64,000 nucleotides of DNA from Arachis hypogaea (taxonomy: Eukaryota; Streptophyta; Magnoliopsida; Fabales; Fabaceae), in assembly GCF_003086295.3 (NCBI RefSeq), contig NC_092045.1:89790693-89854692 (forward strand), in the 5' to 3' direction. Below the pieces are notes generated by a model. That model had not been told where the DNA came from. It made no database searches and worked only from the letters and a program-made list of their open reading frames with translations. Below, piece by piece: positions 9,901 through 22,958 of this stretch; positions within the stretch are counted from its first letter, which is position 1, and every line of letters begins with the position of its first letter. The translations under genes and the position numbers were made by a program.

Positions 9901-11379
9901 TGATTTATGGCTTAAATGCCGATTTCATGAATTTGATGATTTTGAATGTTGAAGTGCTATTTTTTTTTTGTGAGCCAGAATGGCTGTGTATGATTATGAA
10001 TATTGGCTGGTTCTGGATTGAACCGTGAGCCGGAATGGCTGTGTATGCTATGAATATTGGCTGGTTCTGGACTGAACCGTGAGCCGGATGGTTGAGATGG
10101 ATGTTGATCCACGGATGAGAATGAATGCATGTATATGCTGAATTATTGATAATTGTGATTTGCACTTCCACTATCTGAGATACAAGTTTCCCTGGGTAGT
10201 AGCAGTGGCTAGCCACCACGTGCTCCAGGTTGAGACTTGATACTCTGTTGACCCTATGTCGTAAGTGTGGCCGGGCACTGTGAAAGTCCCGGATGAGCTC
10301 GCCCCCGAAATATTCACCAGTGAGGGTGATGGATATGGATCATGTTTATGATCAAGTTTATGATGAGTATAACTAGAGTTGGGGATGCGCGACAGAGGGA
10401 CAGTCCAATGGTTAGCTACCAAGACTTGTCGGGTTGGCTCTATAACCGACAGATGATATCATCAGCCACTAGGGACAGGCATGCATCATATGCATCTATA
10501 TGACATTGTTTGGGTATGCATATTGTACTTGGTTTGCCTATGTGATTAACTGCTAATTGTTCTACTTGCAATAACTGTTTGTTTGTGTTTGCATCTTCCT
10601 ACTTGTGTTTGCATCTGGAACTCTGTTGGATTGTGGTGGATTGGTTGTGGTTGGATTGTTTGGGCCTAGGGCCGTGGTTGAATGAGATGGACCGATGGTT
10701 GATTTCGGTTTTGTGGTTCTGGTTTGAAATAAGATATGAAAGGTTATTTTGGTTCAGTATAGATAAACCTTTTTGAAATGCTTTGATGTTTTGAGAATTG
10801 AACAGTTCCTCTTTCAGAAACTATTTCTGACTTTACTTTTATTGTAAACTGTTGTTTTTGAAAAGAGGCATAAGATGGTTATTAATCACTGGTACGATTT
10901 ATCTTCATGTATCTTATTACAGTAATTCCCAAAAACCCTCTACTGAGAACCCTTTCGAGGATGATGTTCTCACCCCCTACATTTTTCCCCTTTCAGGATT
11001 TGGGCGCAGAAGTTATGAAGAGTTTAATTATTTGTTATTGAGATGCTCTGTATTGCTTTACATTATTATTTTTGTACCCTCGCCTTTATCTTGATATATT
11101 TTGTGAGAGGGATAGGAATTGTACTGGATAATGTTTGTAATATTATTTATATATATGTATGTATATATATATGGATGTACTCTTTATGAGTTTCTGTAAG
11201 TTGTATGGTATGTATGGACGTACGCTGTATGGCAAAAGTATTTTTGGGAATGGTATTGCGGTTTAAAGTTTTTAAACAGGCTCATATTTTAGTATTAAAT
11301 AGTATAAGTGTCGTCGTAATATCCGAGCTATCAGAGTTGCGCAGTCGGAAGCGTGAGCTTTAGTAGTTAGGGTGTTACA
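6922..11379 (+). repeat. 5' LTR of the LARD
   Basis: 4458 bp, TG to CA. A CpG-rich block at about 7420-8300 contrasts with the surrounding AT-rich DNA and gives long spurious open frames on both strands. A tandem pair of about 60-bp units lies at 9970-10095. A 20-bp direct duplication near 10590-10615 is absent from the other LTR. Confidence 0.9.
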
Positions 11380-11382
11380 TTA

Positions 11383-11394
11383 TGGTATCAGAGC
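11383..11394 (+). promoter_or_regulatory. Primer binding site, initiator tRNA-Met
   Basis: TGGTATCAGAGC lies three bases after the 5' LTR and is complementary to the 3' end of plant initiator tRNA-Met. Confidence 0.9.
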
Positions 11395-14296
11395 AGTCCT
11401 TCCTGTAGAGCCTGAGGAATGGACCGAATATGCTTCAGTTGCATACTCTAAGCGTTTGTCATGTATTAGGTCTTGTCGAATGACGAGAATTAGAGCTTTA
11501 TGCACATGACGGTCTATTGATTAACGATGTTAGTCTTGCATTGCATAATTCTTGGTATTAAGTTTGGCCGGCTTAATACTAGTGAATTTTGTATATAAAA
11601 GCACTAATGAGTTATCATAGATGAAATCCGAGTTTTGAGTTAAGCGAATCGCGGGTTCTGGGAACGTTGAAAACTTTTCTCGAGGCTGCTCAGTTATGTG
11701 TCTTGAATTCTGTTCGAGTCGACCTATTCTTTCGTATCCTAACTTGAAGTTCTTGGTTACTAATCCTTTTGAAAAGTAGCTTGATTTTTCAACTTTATTC
11801 CTCCATTCATATGCATTCCTGTTTGAACTTAATTGCATATGCTTGTTTGGAATCCTTGTTGCATCTATCTTCCTCGGTTTGAGTTCTTCTTGATTCACGT
11901 ATTCTTTGATATAGCTTTGAAATTGTCATGATGCGCTGTGCCTTTTAACTCTGAGATTCTGAGTCCATTATTAGAGAAATTATTGATTCAGTTTTTCTCT
12001 TATTTGACAGTGAGTACAGCCAATTGAGATTTTATAAAAATTGCTGTTGATCAGATATATATTTATCTATGTATAAAACTTTGAGATTTCTTATACAGTT
12101 TGACAACTATTTATTCCTACCCCGCCTGTGCTTTTACTGGTTTACGGAACTACATTTACTTTAAAATACAATTTGACTTTCTAGTAATTTACTACGGTTC
12201 CAACGCACATCTTCATTTGATTAGGTATTTGCATATTTTTCAAAATTTTGGAAAGGAAAGCTTTTTCACTTTTATCCCAGTTGAGTCTCATTTGATAAGC
12301 TTTACTTAACTTATTTTGAATTGAGTTTGATTTAGCATGCTATATGATTTATGCCATTGTTGTTCTTTTGAGAGTGTTGGACTCATAGCTTTCTTCCTAT
12401 GAACGGACTAAATTCTCTACTAAACCTTCCTTCTATATGAATATCATACTTGACGTTATTTTTAACTAATCTTTTACAATTTATGAACATTACCATTGAT
12501 CTTGGTTTTTCCAATCTTGTGAATCTCATTCTTATGTGAGTTAGTTTGATTCGTTTCAAAATAGTGCATCATTTATATATCCTCTCATTATCTTTACAAA
12601 AGTTTTTAGTCAAAGATTTATCCTTGAGAAATTACTAATGATTGAGTTGTCTTTTCCTACGACTTTTCTTTTGGGTCAATTGGAAGCTTGTTGGATGTTT
12701 CACGACTAGTGAATCTTGTTTGAACTACCTTGATTTAAAACCCTCTCTTGCATGGCTTGACTCTTTTTAAGTACATCCTAATTTTCTTGAATATCCTTCT
12801 GAGATGGTGATTTCAAGTATACTTTGGATTCTTGTTTCGGACTTTTTGAACTTTTAAATTCTCTTTGAAAAGGTTCTAAACTGAATTTATTTTTCTGTTG
12901 CTTGATTGAAATTGAAGCCATTGTTCAATTTTGACAAAGATGATTTAAAGTTGACATGTGCTATTTTAAATGAAGTTTTGAGAAGCTTCCTTGGTTAGTG
13001 GAAACATGTCCGTTTGTAACACACTACTTGTTTCCTTTACCAGATTGTAAGCGAATTTTTACCTCGGAATTTCTTTTCTAAAAAGAGTTTAACTCCTCTT
13101 TTGTCTTTGCTATAAATGTTATACACGCTTGTTTGAATATGGACTTTGATGATTTTTGAACAAGCATTTGATTCTTCTTCCGAGTTTTATGAATTGCTTT
13201 TGGTTAAGTTGTGCTTCTAATTACCTTTCTAAAATATCTGGGAAAATATTTTAGCTCTTAGCCAAACTGGTGTGCATTTTGTTTTTAAAATTTTGCATGA
13301 TCTGCTTTAACCTAAAATTGTATTACAGCAAAGCCACGTTATTGCTTTTGTTATTCTCTTGGAGAATGTTTGTTACTTAACTTTTCTTCTAAATTGCCAA
13401 GTGATTTTTTTTGCAAGTTTTCGATTCTTTTGTGAACAATGCATTCGGAAGTATTTTAATCATGCTCTTGAGTTCTGTGAGCTTTGTCTTGGGTTTAAAA
13501 TCGTCTCTTCTGCAAACCTCATGCTTCTTCGGCTCAGCTTGAAATTGTTTCAAACTGATGCACTGATTTTTCTGCTTATTGGTCTTATTGAATTTCTTTG
13601 ATCCAAGGGTCATCTTTGAGGTTGTCAGTTGATTTATTTCTAGCAAACTTCATTTGCTTGATCATCCTTGTTGTTTGGGATTGGATACATTCCCTCGGAT
13701 CTATGAGTACTATCCTTGACATTTGACTCTCCTTTCTAAATCTTGTATCCTTCTGAGTAAACTCGAGAATTATTTTGATATCACGTGTGACTTGTAGACG
13801 TAGTAACGCGATGCGTTAGTTCTTTAGGACGTGATATATGTATACGGAAGGTGAAGCGGTAGGTGTGCAACATTGAGTTGTGGGTGATTTATTTCTTGCG
13901 AGCGGGTTTGCGATCGTTAGGCTTATGATCGGCCATGAGATTGTAAAGTGCCTGATGAAGTTAGAAGGTTAAGGCTTCGAGGTTGAGGTGAGATTAGTGT
14001 GCAGATGTTGAGCACGTCGTTGTAATCTCATCCTGTTTTATAACCTTCAATGCCTTGCCTTACTATCACATGTTTGACCCATGTCACCTTTTTGCATTGA
14101 GCCTACCTTGTAATGTTTGCTTTGCACTCACACTTCTACCTTTGCATCCTTACGCATATGACAATCAAAGTATTTGAAAACCGTATATATGTTTATATGT
14201 TGAGACATTTTTGCTTATTTCTTAAATGTGTTCAAGAATGAACTGTTATGAAATTTCCTTCGTTTTGTATCAATTTTCGAGGGCAAAAATTTTTAT
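11395..14296 (+). other. Non-coding interior of the LARD
   Basis: About 2.9 kb, T-rich on this strand, with no open frame showing a retroelement domain on either strand. The first 150 bp look like a conserved leader of Tekay-type elements and the last 500 bp have a more GC-balanced composition. Packaging or dimerisation signals may lie here but cannot be seen by eye. Confidence 0.75.
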
Positions 14297-14309
14297 AAGG
14301 TAGGTAGAA
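14297..14309 (+). promoter_or_regulatory. Polypurine-like tract of the LARD
   Basis: AAGGTAGGTAGAA directly precedes the TG of the 3' LTR, the position of the plus-strand primer. It is interrupted by two T residues. Confidence 0.65.
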
Positions 14310-17300
14310 TGTAAGACCCAAAACTTTTGAAAAGTCTTATTATGATCAAGTCTCAAATCATATAGTTATTTGTAGCCTTAATTTCAGAAATTATTTTATT
14401 AAAGATAATTAAGGCAAGTTTTGATTTATTGAATTTGAGATGAGTTATGATTATTATCCAATTTTATAATTATTGAATTATTTTCTATATTTAGATTATA
14501 AATTTGGCAGTCATGAAATAATAGGGATTTTACATGATTTGGATTAGATAAGTAATATTTCAAATATTACTGTTGTTATTTTGGAAAATAGAGAAATTAA
14601 TTATATTATTTCTAATTTTTAGATTTGGGCATTTTATTGAAAATAACTTGTAAAATTGATGAGCAAATAGTATTTTTTTATACACTATTATTGTTGAATT
14701 AGAATTTATTTCTAATTACTATATTTTTCGCAATTTCATTTGAAATTACTAAAATGCCACTAACCCTAATTTTTTTTTAAAAAAAGAAAACCATAGCCCC
14801 TCAAACCCATGCAGCCGCAGCTGCTGCCCTTCTCCTTTACCATCATCATCACTCACCCACAAGCAAAACTAACGCAGACACAACTGAAACCCATAGCAGC
14901 GCCAAATCAAAGATGGAGAAATAGGGAAATAGGGCCGCGGGAGAAGGGAGGAGGGGAGGAAGGAGATTCGCGCCAGCGTGCTGGGCTCCACCGCCACCGT
15001 CGCGTCGTCGCTGTCACTGAAGCTTCGCGCTGCTGTCCAACCGCCGTGCCTCGCCGACAGTTGCTGCTCATCCTCATCGCGAACAGAGGGAAGCGCGAGA
15101 CCGATTGGGAGAGAGAAAGCGTGGAGTCGGCGTCGCGCGGAGAGGTACTTGCCGCTCCTTCCCACCGCCGTCGAGCTGCCATTGACGTGTGTCACCGCGG
15201 CTGAGGGTGTCGCCACCACCAAACCCGGGCCGCACGCAAGAGGAAGAAGAGCGATGAGGCAGAACGCGTCCTCGCCGGAGCTCTTGAGCGCCGCCGTCGT
15301 TCGTGCCTCCTCCCGCCGCCAAATCTGCTCCCACTTCTGGGTTCTGGAATCTGACCCGGACGCCGCTGCCACCATTCGAGCTCGCTGCTGCTGATGATGG
15401 TAAGCCCAAACCGCCGCCAGCAAAAGGGGTTCATGCCGCCGCAGGTGTCGCTGCCGGAGAAGGGAGCTGCATCTCTGTGATTCCGATCGCCAGGAGTGGT
15501 TTTGTGACGTTAGGGACCGCCGCCGGAGCGTCTGCCTACTGCTGCCGTCGCCGAAAAAGGTTGCCGGTAAGGGTTTTAATTGTGATTTCTGTCCTTTTTG
15601 AATTCCGGGAATACTATAGTTGCCGCGTGTTGATGTTGTGATCGGAATTTGTCGCCGCACCCCCTCGAGGTGGCTGTCGGGCTGCTGCCGAGCTGGCCCG
15701 GAGACCGCCGCTGTTTCGGTTCAACCGTTCCTCCTTCGGTTCGGTAAGCGATTTGATTTGAAAGCCCTTTAGCTACTATTCTGTTATTTTACGCTGAGGT
15801 TTGTGGTGTTAATTGCTATAAGATTGAGTTCGATTGTTGTATGTTGCGATTAGAGTTGTTGAGACTGTTGCGAAAGTGGCTTGGAGCTGAGGTTTTGGTT
15901 ACCGTCAGTTTGGTTTGAGGCGGAAAGGACTTGATGAGGCATTTTGGTTATGGAATTGCGTTTTGAGGTAGGGGCGCTTTCCAAAAACTATGTTTTGTGT
16001 ATTGAAATTATTACATATGGATACTGATGTGAGATATTGTGTATTTGGTGATTGTATCTGCCTTATGTATTATTTGATTGACTTGAATGATTATGGATGT
16101 TGGTTTGGCTGAGTTGTTGTGCGGCTTTGTGAAGTATAATGTTTTGAAGTTAATTCTTTAAAGATTTGAAATCTGAGTTTAAACCATTGAGGATTGGTTT
16201 GAATTGAGTCAATTATTTCAATGATGTGAAAAGTCGAATGCACTTTTGAATTCAGCCTGGTTTATTTTAATTGATTTGGTTTTGGACAAATGATTTGTTA
16301 TTGAACCGTTTCTTTAAAGCTTTGGAAATGAGTTATATCGATTGATATTGAGTTGATTTTGAAATGGTATCCTTGAGATACGCCACTGAGGCGATTGTTG
16401 GATTTAGCTTGCTTTAAATTGATTTCTGGTTTTGAGCTGTTGAAAAGGAATGAGAAATGGTTTAGTTGGGACCCGAACCGGGTGGCAAAAGTCCAAGTTT
16501 TAGGGGAGGTGCTGCCGAAATTTCTACAAAATCCTAGCCTTGTTTGAAAAGTTATTTGAAAAGGGTTGGATTTGAGAAGTTGTATTATTTGATTTATTAA
16601 GAGAATATTGATGTTTTCAAGCTTAATTTATTTAGTGAACTTTATGCCTTGAGTTCGACTTATTTAGAAATGAACTATTTTTACCGTTTGAATCACTGAA
16701 GGAAAGAATGATGCTCTAGTATTGATTTCAATATAAAAAGGAGCTTTTAGTGATTTCAAAGGAATCTAGACTTTTGATTGAGTAATTAAGTTTGAGGCAT
16801 TTTGGAAGAGTTAAAAAAAATGGGTTCCAAAAAGAAACCTGAAAGTGGTTTGATTCAAATGAACCGGTTCCGTTTCAAATGAGTTGATTTTTGGACCGGG
16901 TTGGAACTTGCGATTTTGTATGGCCGGTTTTATAGTAAATTCAGTTTTATTTACTTGAACCGAGAATCTATGATTTTAAGAGTTTCAATGAATTTTAAGG
17001 AATTGATATAGGTTGACCTTCCCTAGAGACTTGGGACTCTGCCGAGAAACTTTTGTTATAAAATCCCATTGTTGGATGGGTGATTTTGAATGCTTTGAAA
17101 TAAATCCTTAACTTGCCATGGTTTGAAAGTTTGGAAAGAGAATGCCGAGAGTGGCTCTGTTTTAAAAGGGGAACTCACTTTGAGTGAATTTGGCTTATGA
17201 GCCTGAGATGATTTGAGAAACGAGATTTCTAAAGCCAAGGCTGAAAAGAGTTGAAACTTGATTTCAAAGTGAAATGAATAGAGAAAATGATTTATGGCTT

Positions 17301-18747
17301 AAATGCCGATTTCATGAATTTGATGATTTTGAATGTGGAAGTGCTGTTTTTTTTTTTGTGAGCCAGAATGGCTGTGTATGATTATGAATATTGGCTGGTT
17401 CTGGATTGAACCGTGAGCCGGAATGGCTGTGTATGCTATGAATATTGGCTGGTTCTGGACTGAACCGTGAGCCGGATGGCTGAGATGGATGTTGATCCAC
17501 GGATGAGAATGAATGCATGTATATGCTGAATTATTGATAATTGTGATTTGCACTTCCACTATCTGAGATACGAGTTTCCCTGGGTAGTAGCAGTGGCTAA
17601 CCACCACGTGCTCCAGGTTGAGGCTTGATACTCTGTTGACCCTATGTCGTAAGTGTGGCCGGGCACTGTGAAAGTCCCGGATGAGCTCGCCCCCGAAATA
17701 TTCACCAGTGAGGGTGATGGATATGGATCATGTTTATGATCAAGTTTATGATGAGTATAACTCGAGTTGGGGATGCGCGACAGAGGGACAGTCCAATGGT
17801 TAGCTACCAGGACTTGTCGGGTTGGCTCTATAACCGACAGATGATATCATCAGCCACTAGGGACAGGCATGCATCATATGCATCTATATGACATTGTTTG
17901 GGTATGCATATTGTACTTGGTTTGCCTATGTGATTAACTGCTAATTGTTCTACTTGCAATAACTGTTTGTTTGTGTTTGCATCTGGAACTCTGTTGGATT
18001 GTGGTGGATTGGTTGTGGTTGGATTGTTTGGGCCTAGGGCCGTGGTTGAATGAGATGGACCGATGGTTGATTTCGGTTTTGTGGTTCTGGTTTAGAATAA
18101 GATATGAAAGGTTATTTTGGTTCAGTATAGATAAACCTTTTTGAAATGTTTTGATGTTTTGAGAATTGAACAGTTCCTCTTTCAGAAAAGATTTCTGACT
18201 TTACTTTTATTGTAAACTGTTGTTTTTGAAAAGAGGCATAAGATGGTTATTAATCACTGGTACGGTTTATCTTCATGTATCCTATTACAGTAATTCCCAA
18301 AAGCCCTCTACTGAGAACCCTTTCGAGGATGATGTTCTCACCCCCTACATTTTTTCCCTTTCAGGATTTGGGCGCAGAAGTTATGAAGAGTTTAATTATT
18401 TGTTATTGAGATGCTCTGTATTGCTTTACATTATTATTTTTGTACCCTCGCCTTTATCTTGATATATTCTGTGAGAGGGATAGGAATTGTACTGGATAAT
18501 GTTTGTAATATTATTTATATATATGTATGTATATATATATGGATGTACTCTTTATGAGTTTCTGTAAGTTGTATGGTATGTATGGACGTACGCTGTATGG
18601 CGAAAGTATTTTTGGGAATGGTATTGCGGTTTAAAGTTTTTAAACAGGCTCATATTTTAGTATTAAATAGTATAAGTGTCGTCATAATATCTGAGCTATC
18701 AGAGTTGCGCAGCCGGAAGCGTGAGCTTTGGTAGTTAGGGTGGTACA
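14310..18747 (+). repeat. 3' LTR of the LARD
   Basis: 4438 bp, near-identical to 6922-11379 including the CpG-rich block. Small differences include loss of one of two 20-bp duplicates and a changed base just before the final ACA. Confidence 0.9.
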
Positions 18748-18752
18748 AATTT

Positions 18753-18773
18753 CGCTATCTTTAATTAAAAAAA
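18753..18773 (+). mobile_element. SINE, 3' part with A-rich tail
   Basis: It continues the SINE body (CGCTATCTTTAATT plus poly-A) after the LARD and its AATTT duplication, and is followed by the second 19-bp target copy at 18774-18792. Confidence 0.7.
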
Positions 18774-18792
18774 AACTTATCTCGTGTAGGTG

Positions 18793-19224
18793 AATTGTGG
18801 AGCTCACTTTCATCCTTTTAGTATCTAATTACTCTGAACTCTCTCGTACTACCCCTTGATTGTACAAACCCCTCCCACTCCCAAATATTCATTATTCTCA
18901 ACTAGTATACTGATTCCGATGAGTATCCATTTCTCTTGCATTCATACCATTTGGTGCTCGTATTGAGTTGCTATGGCTGACAACATGAGAATGTAGATAA
19001 TGCAAGTCGTCATTGTCCAATTAGCAGAGCTAATAGAGGAGTCATCAAGATAGTAACACCCTCCCCACCCAGTAAGAATCCATAACATACATTTAAAAGA
19101 CTTCTAATTTTATATTCTCTAGATCTTATTTATAAATATGAATTTGTTGAGAAGGAGTTTTTTGGTATTATTTTAATTGAGTCTTTTTTTTTAAATAAAG
19201 GGAATGAGTTTTCACAGAATTTTA
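18793..19224. other. Intergenic sequence, possible old LTR-element remnant
   Basis: ATTTGGTGCTCGTATTGAG at about 18950 followed by ATGGCTGACAAC resembles the LTR/leader/gag-start junction of some plant Ty3/gypsy elements, and GTAACACCC near 19054 resembles an LTR start. Nothing longer can be supported. Confidence 0.3.
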
Positions 19225-19279
19225 TTTTCTATATTGGGAGATATAAGGTATATAACACGGTTATGGGAGTATAGGGTGC

Positions 19280-19420
19280 TTCACCCAAATGTGACAGTTA
19301 GGATCTTCAAATTGGACGGTTCGTTTTGAAGCAAGTAATCGGATGGTCCGATTTCAGTTTGGACAGGTACACAAAGCAGACCGTCCGATTTGCACCCCAC
19401 CAGCCACACATCGAGCATGC
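19280..19420. repeat. MULE-1 left subterminal repeats
   Basis: Copies of a short palindromic motif near AATCGGATGGTCCGATTT and GACCGTCCGATTTG lie here. They match the motifs clustered at 55870-56150 in the opposite end. Confidence 0.6.
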
Positions 19421-19586
19421 AAGCTGCCCCCTTCTGGTTGTATACAATAACCAAAGCGATGTGTATTCCCTTGGTTCACTTTTGTTTAACAATACAATCC
19501 CACCACCTTCACTTTCACATTCTCCTCCATTGTTAACCTAAATTAGACCTTCCAAAAAAGAAAAAAATTTTGGACCACCGTCTGTT

Positions 19587-22500
19587 ATGCCAACAAGAAG
19601 AAGAGTGAAAGATGTTAATCGTCCGAAACTTCACATTGTTAATTATCTTAATCATCCTAATTATGTAAGTTTTTATTTTTAAATATTTTAATTAAATAAA
19701 AATAATAGTTACAATATTAGAAATTAATAGTTTATTATAGTGATAATGTTAGAGATTAGTGTAGTAATAATAATTTTTAATGATTTTGATTTAACTAAAA
19801 TAATAGCGATAATGTTAGATTAGTTGTTTATTAATGTTGATAGCTAACGTAGTAATAATTTTTAAATATTTTAATTTAATTAAAATAATAGTGAGATTAG
19901 AGATTAGTAGTAAAATAATTCTAGTGATATTGTTAGTTAGAGATTAGTGTAATAACAATTTTTTTAAAGATTATGTATGGATCCATGATAACAAATTAAT
20001 TAATTATTGTTATTAATAGATTGTGGTAAAGAATAATAATGTATACCTATGTGGAAGCAAATTAATTATCATAAGAATATTAAGTAATAAGTTTTATTAA
20101 GATTAAACGTGTGATAATAAATAAATTAATTAGTGTTAATTGTTTGTAATAAATAATTTATTGTAGTAATAATTTTTATTAAGATTTAGGTATGATAATA
20201 AAATAATTATTATGAGTATAATATAGAAGATATATAAAATAGAATAGAATAGAATAGATATTTACTTAATTGATGTATTATTAGTGCTATATAAATATTA
20301 TTTTAGACATTTGAATGGGTAATTTTAATGCATCTAAAAATAATTAGATTTATATTTAAGATTTATTGATAACCGTTATATTGTAAAAAATATAGATGTG
20401 AATTTTTCGTAATTAAAGTTAGTGTATTTTGAGTAGTTAATAATATAGTTGTTAACATGATTATGTTTTGCTAGTTATGTGATTATGAAAATGTGACTAT
20501 GATAAATTTATGTTGTTAACTAAATAAGGTTATATCTGTATAATGTGGAATCGTGACTGTCTTTTATAGGGTTCACGAATGTTGCAATGTGACTACTTCA
20601 CACCGCCAGACCGGTATAATCAGGTTGTAGAGGGACATTTATGGGAGACAGGCTTTTATCACATTTCCCATATTGGAATTGTCCAATATCTGTTGGCATT
20701 GGTTAATACTCTTATTGAAAGATGGCGTCCTGAGACTCACACATTCTATTTACCGGTTGGTGAGTGTGCGATGACGTTGGAGGACGTGGCGATTATTCTT
20801 GGTCTTCTGACAAATGGTTTGCCAGTTACAGAACCAACACTCAGCAGTTATGAGGCGTTAGAGGCTGAATACTTGGATCAGTTTGGTGTTGCACCTAGAA
20901 AGACAGAGTGTAGAGGAAGTTTCATTAAGTTGACCTGGTTTCGAGCACTGAAGGATCGTATAGTGTTAGCTGACAATATTCAGATTCAGAGATATGTGAA
21001 GTGCCACATAATATTATTATTTTGTACCGTTATATTTGGAGATAAGTCTGGGGCAGGGGTGCACTGGAAGTTTCTGCCGTTACTCCACAACTTTTCTGGG
21101 ATCATACAGTTTAGCTGGGATCGGCATGCCTGACACACCTTTATAGAGCGCTGTGTAGGGCAACTCGAGTCGAATATAAGGAGATTGATGGTCCGCTGAC
21201 ACTTTTGCTTACTTGGGCTTGGATCTGGCTACCATTCCTTGGACCAATTCCTGGCAATCCTCAACTCTTTCCGATAGCAAACTGGTAAATTTAAATACTA
21301 CATGCTTTTAAATAGTGGTGCGCGATGTATTTTAAACTTCATTGATAAATGTTATTTAATGAATTGTCTGATGTCAGGTGGCATAATTGGGAGTGTGCCG
21401 ATCGGCCCTACAGATATCGTAGTCTTGCTCACTTTAGGAGAGCATTGGATGATCTGCAAGAAGGACATGTATGTTGTAACAAATAAGTATTTGTTTTCCT
21501 TTAGCTGTGTTATTATTCGGTGTGTAATCCTCCTTTACTTGCGTAATCTAGACAGTTTGTTTGGGAGGCTTATGCAATGGGGCGGATCGAAGCACACTTA
21601 ATTCCTCCTGATATCCGTCAGCATTCGGCCATATGGAGTGCCATAATTCCGCTTATATCTTTTGAATGCATTGAGTGGCATGCATCTAATAGACTGAGGA
21701 GACATTTTGGCTTGACTCAGGGCATTTCTCATCAAGAGTGGGATCTAGGTGAAGCACATGGCGAGGTTTTAACCGGTCCCAAGAATCAAGATTGGTCTAG
21801 AACCCACTCATTCTGGGTTATGCATTCGACGAATTAGTATAGTCATGTTCTTGTCGAGCACATGGTGCCCTCACAGCATCAGCTAGAAATCTACTTGCAT
21901 TGGTACCGAGGTACATATGGTAACCACTTGCGCCTGTCAGATCTCGAATCGCAAGAGAATCAAGACGGTAATCGTATGCATAATCAAGAGAATCAACAAG
22001 TACAACCACCGCTGCCACCATCACCATCGCAACTGCAACCCCCTCTACAACCACAGGCACAGCAAGAGCCTGAGCAGTTCACACCATACATTCTTGACAC
22101 GCATTCTGTGGATTATTTCACACCACCATATCTAGTACATCAACAGTATTGGAGTATCCCGCACCAAGAATCGGGTGAACAGGGTTTGTTTAGCCAGCTG
22201 CTTGGATTCATGGCTTATGTGCCAGGTTACTCACATCCAGGTTACAAAGACATTCCCACCGACTATAGGGCCCAACCGAGTGGGATTGATCCAGGTAGAT
22301 TGTCATTGGATATGAGACCTTGCCAGCTCACTTCTTCTGGTAATTCTGGAGGTAGACTTTCTATTGACTATAGTAGGAGTGATGATGCCACAAGGGGGAT
22401 CATACAAAACAGACATTCACGGCGTATTCCGAGGGGTCTAATTCAGGAGAGCAACTAGGCAGTTGAACATGAGGTTGATGACTTTCTGGTTGACCATCCA

Positions 22501-22837
22501 GATGAGCATGAGGACGAGGATGAGGGTGGTGATGGTCCAGATGATGGTCTAGCGCCTAGTGTAGGTAAAATAATTTATTGGTTAGACTGGTAAAATAATT
22601 TTCTTATTAGTTTGGTTTGATAACTCGGTAAAGTAACTTCCTTATAGGTTTACTTTGATTAGTTTGTTATTGAATGTTTTCATAGGTACAACCACTAGCG
22701 AAAAAAGAAAAGGATACAACCTTAGAGTTGATCCCCCACGTCGGAGTGCTAATCGATATACCTCGTCCGCTTTTAACCGGGTTGCAAAGAAATGCAAGAA
22801 ATTATACAAGGATGTAAAATCGGCGATGAGAAAATGA
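19587..22837 (+). pseudogene. Plant mobile domain (PMD) protein gene of MULE-1
   Basis: Five exons can be read. 19587-19664 starts MPTRRRVKDV; 20570-21284 carries ETGFYHISHIGIVQYLLAL, then IERWRPETHTFYLPVGEC and LEDVAIILGL; 21378-21468 and 21556-22564 contain FVWEAYAMGRIEAH and HGEVLTGPKNQDWS and then a Q/P-rich tail; 22686-22837 carries KGYNLRVDPPRRSANRYT. All joins use GT/AG. These blocks define the aminotransferase-like plant mobile domain, whose biochemical role is unknown; domesticated relatives are the MAIN/MAIL proteins. Damage: one G is lost near 21117 (frameshift after FSW), a TAG stands at 21835 where arginine is usual, and another lies near 22456. The gene is therefore inactive. 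It converges on the transposase gene. Confidence 0.85.
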
Positions 22838-22839
22838 TG

Positions 22840-22958
22840 TCTATATTGAACTTATCTATTTAGAGTGTGTATTGGACTTATGTAATTAGTGGACTTATTT
22901 ATGTAGAATGTGTTGGACTTATTTATTTAGAGTGTGTTGGACTTATGTATTTAGTGGA
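22840..22958 (+). repeat. Short tandem repeats at the mobile-domain gene 3' end
   Basis: Three degenerate units of about 30 bp with the core TTGGACTTAT(G/T)TA and TTTAGAGTGTG. The last five bases (GTGGA) are the target duplication of element A. Confidence 0.6.

Larger units (their letters stand above)
6922..18747 (+). mobile_element. LARD: 11.8-kb non-autonomous LTR retrotransposon
   Basis: Two direct repeats of about 4.4 kb begin TGTAAGACCC and end in CA, and are flanked by a perfect 5-bp duplication AATTT (6917-6921 and 18748-18752). The left repeat is followed by a PBS for initiator methionine tRNA and the right one is preceded by a purine-rich tract. The 2.9-kb interior has no gag or pol homology in any frame. 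Long LTRs with a non-coding interior define large retrotransposon derivatives (LARDs), which use proteins of an autonomous partner. The ends and leader resemble Tekay-type Ty3/gypsy elements of legumes (inference). The two LTRs differ only at scattered positions and a few small indels, so the insertion is young. Confidence 0.9.
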
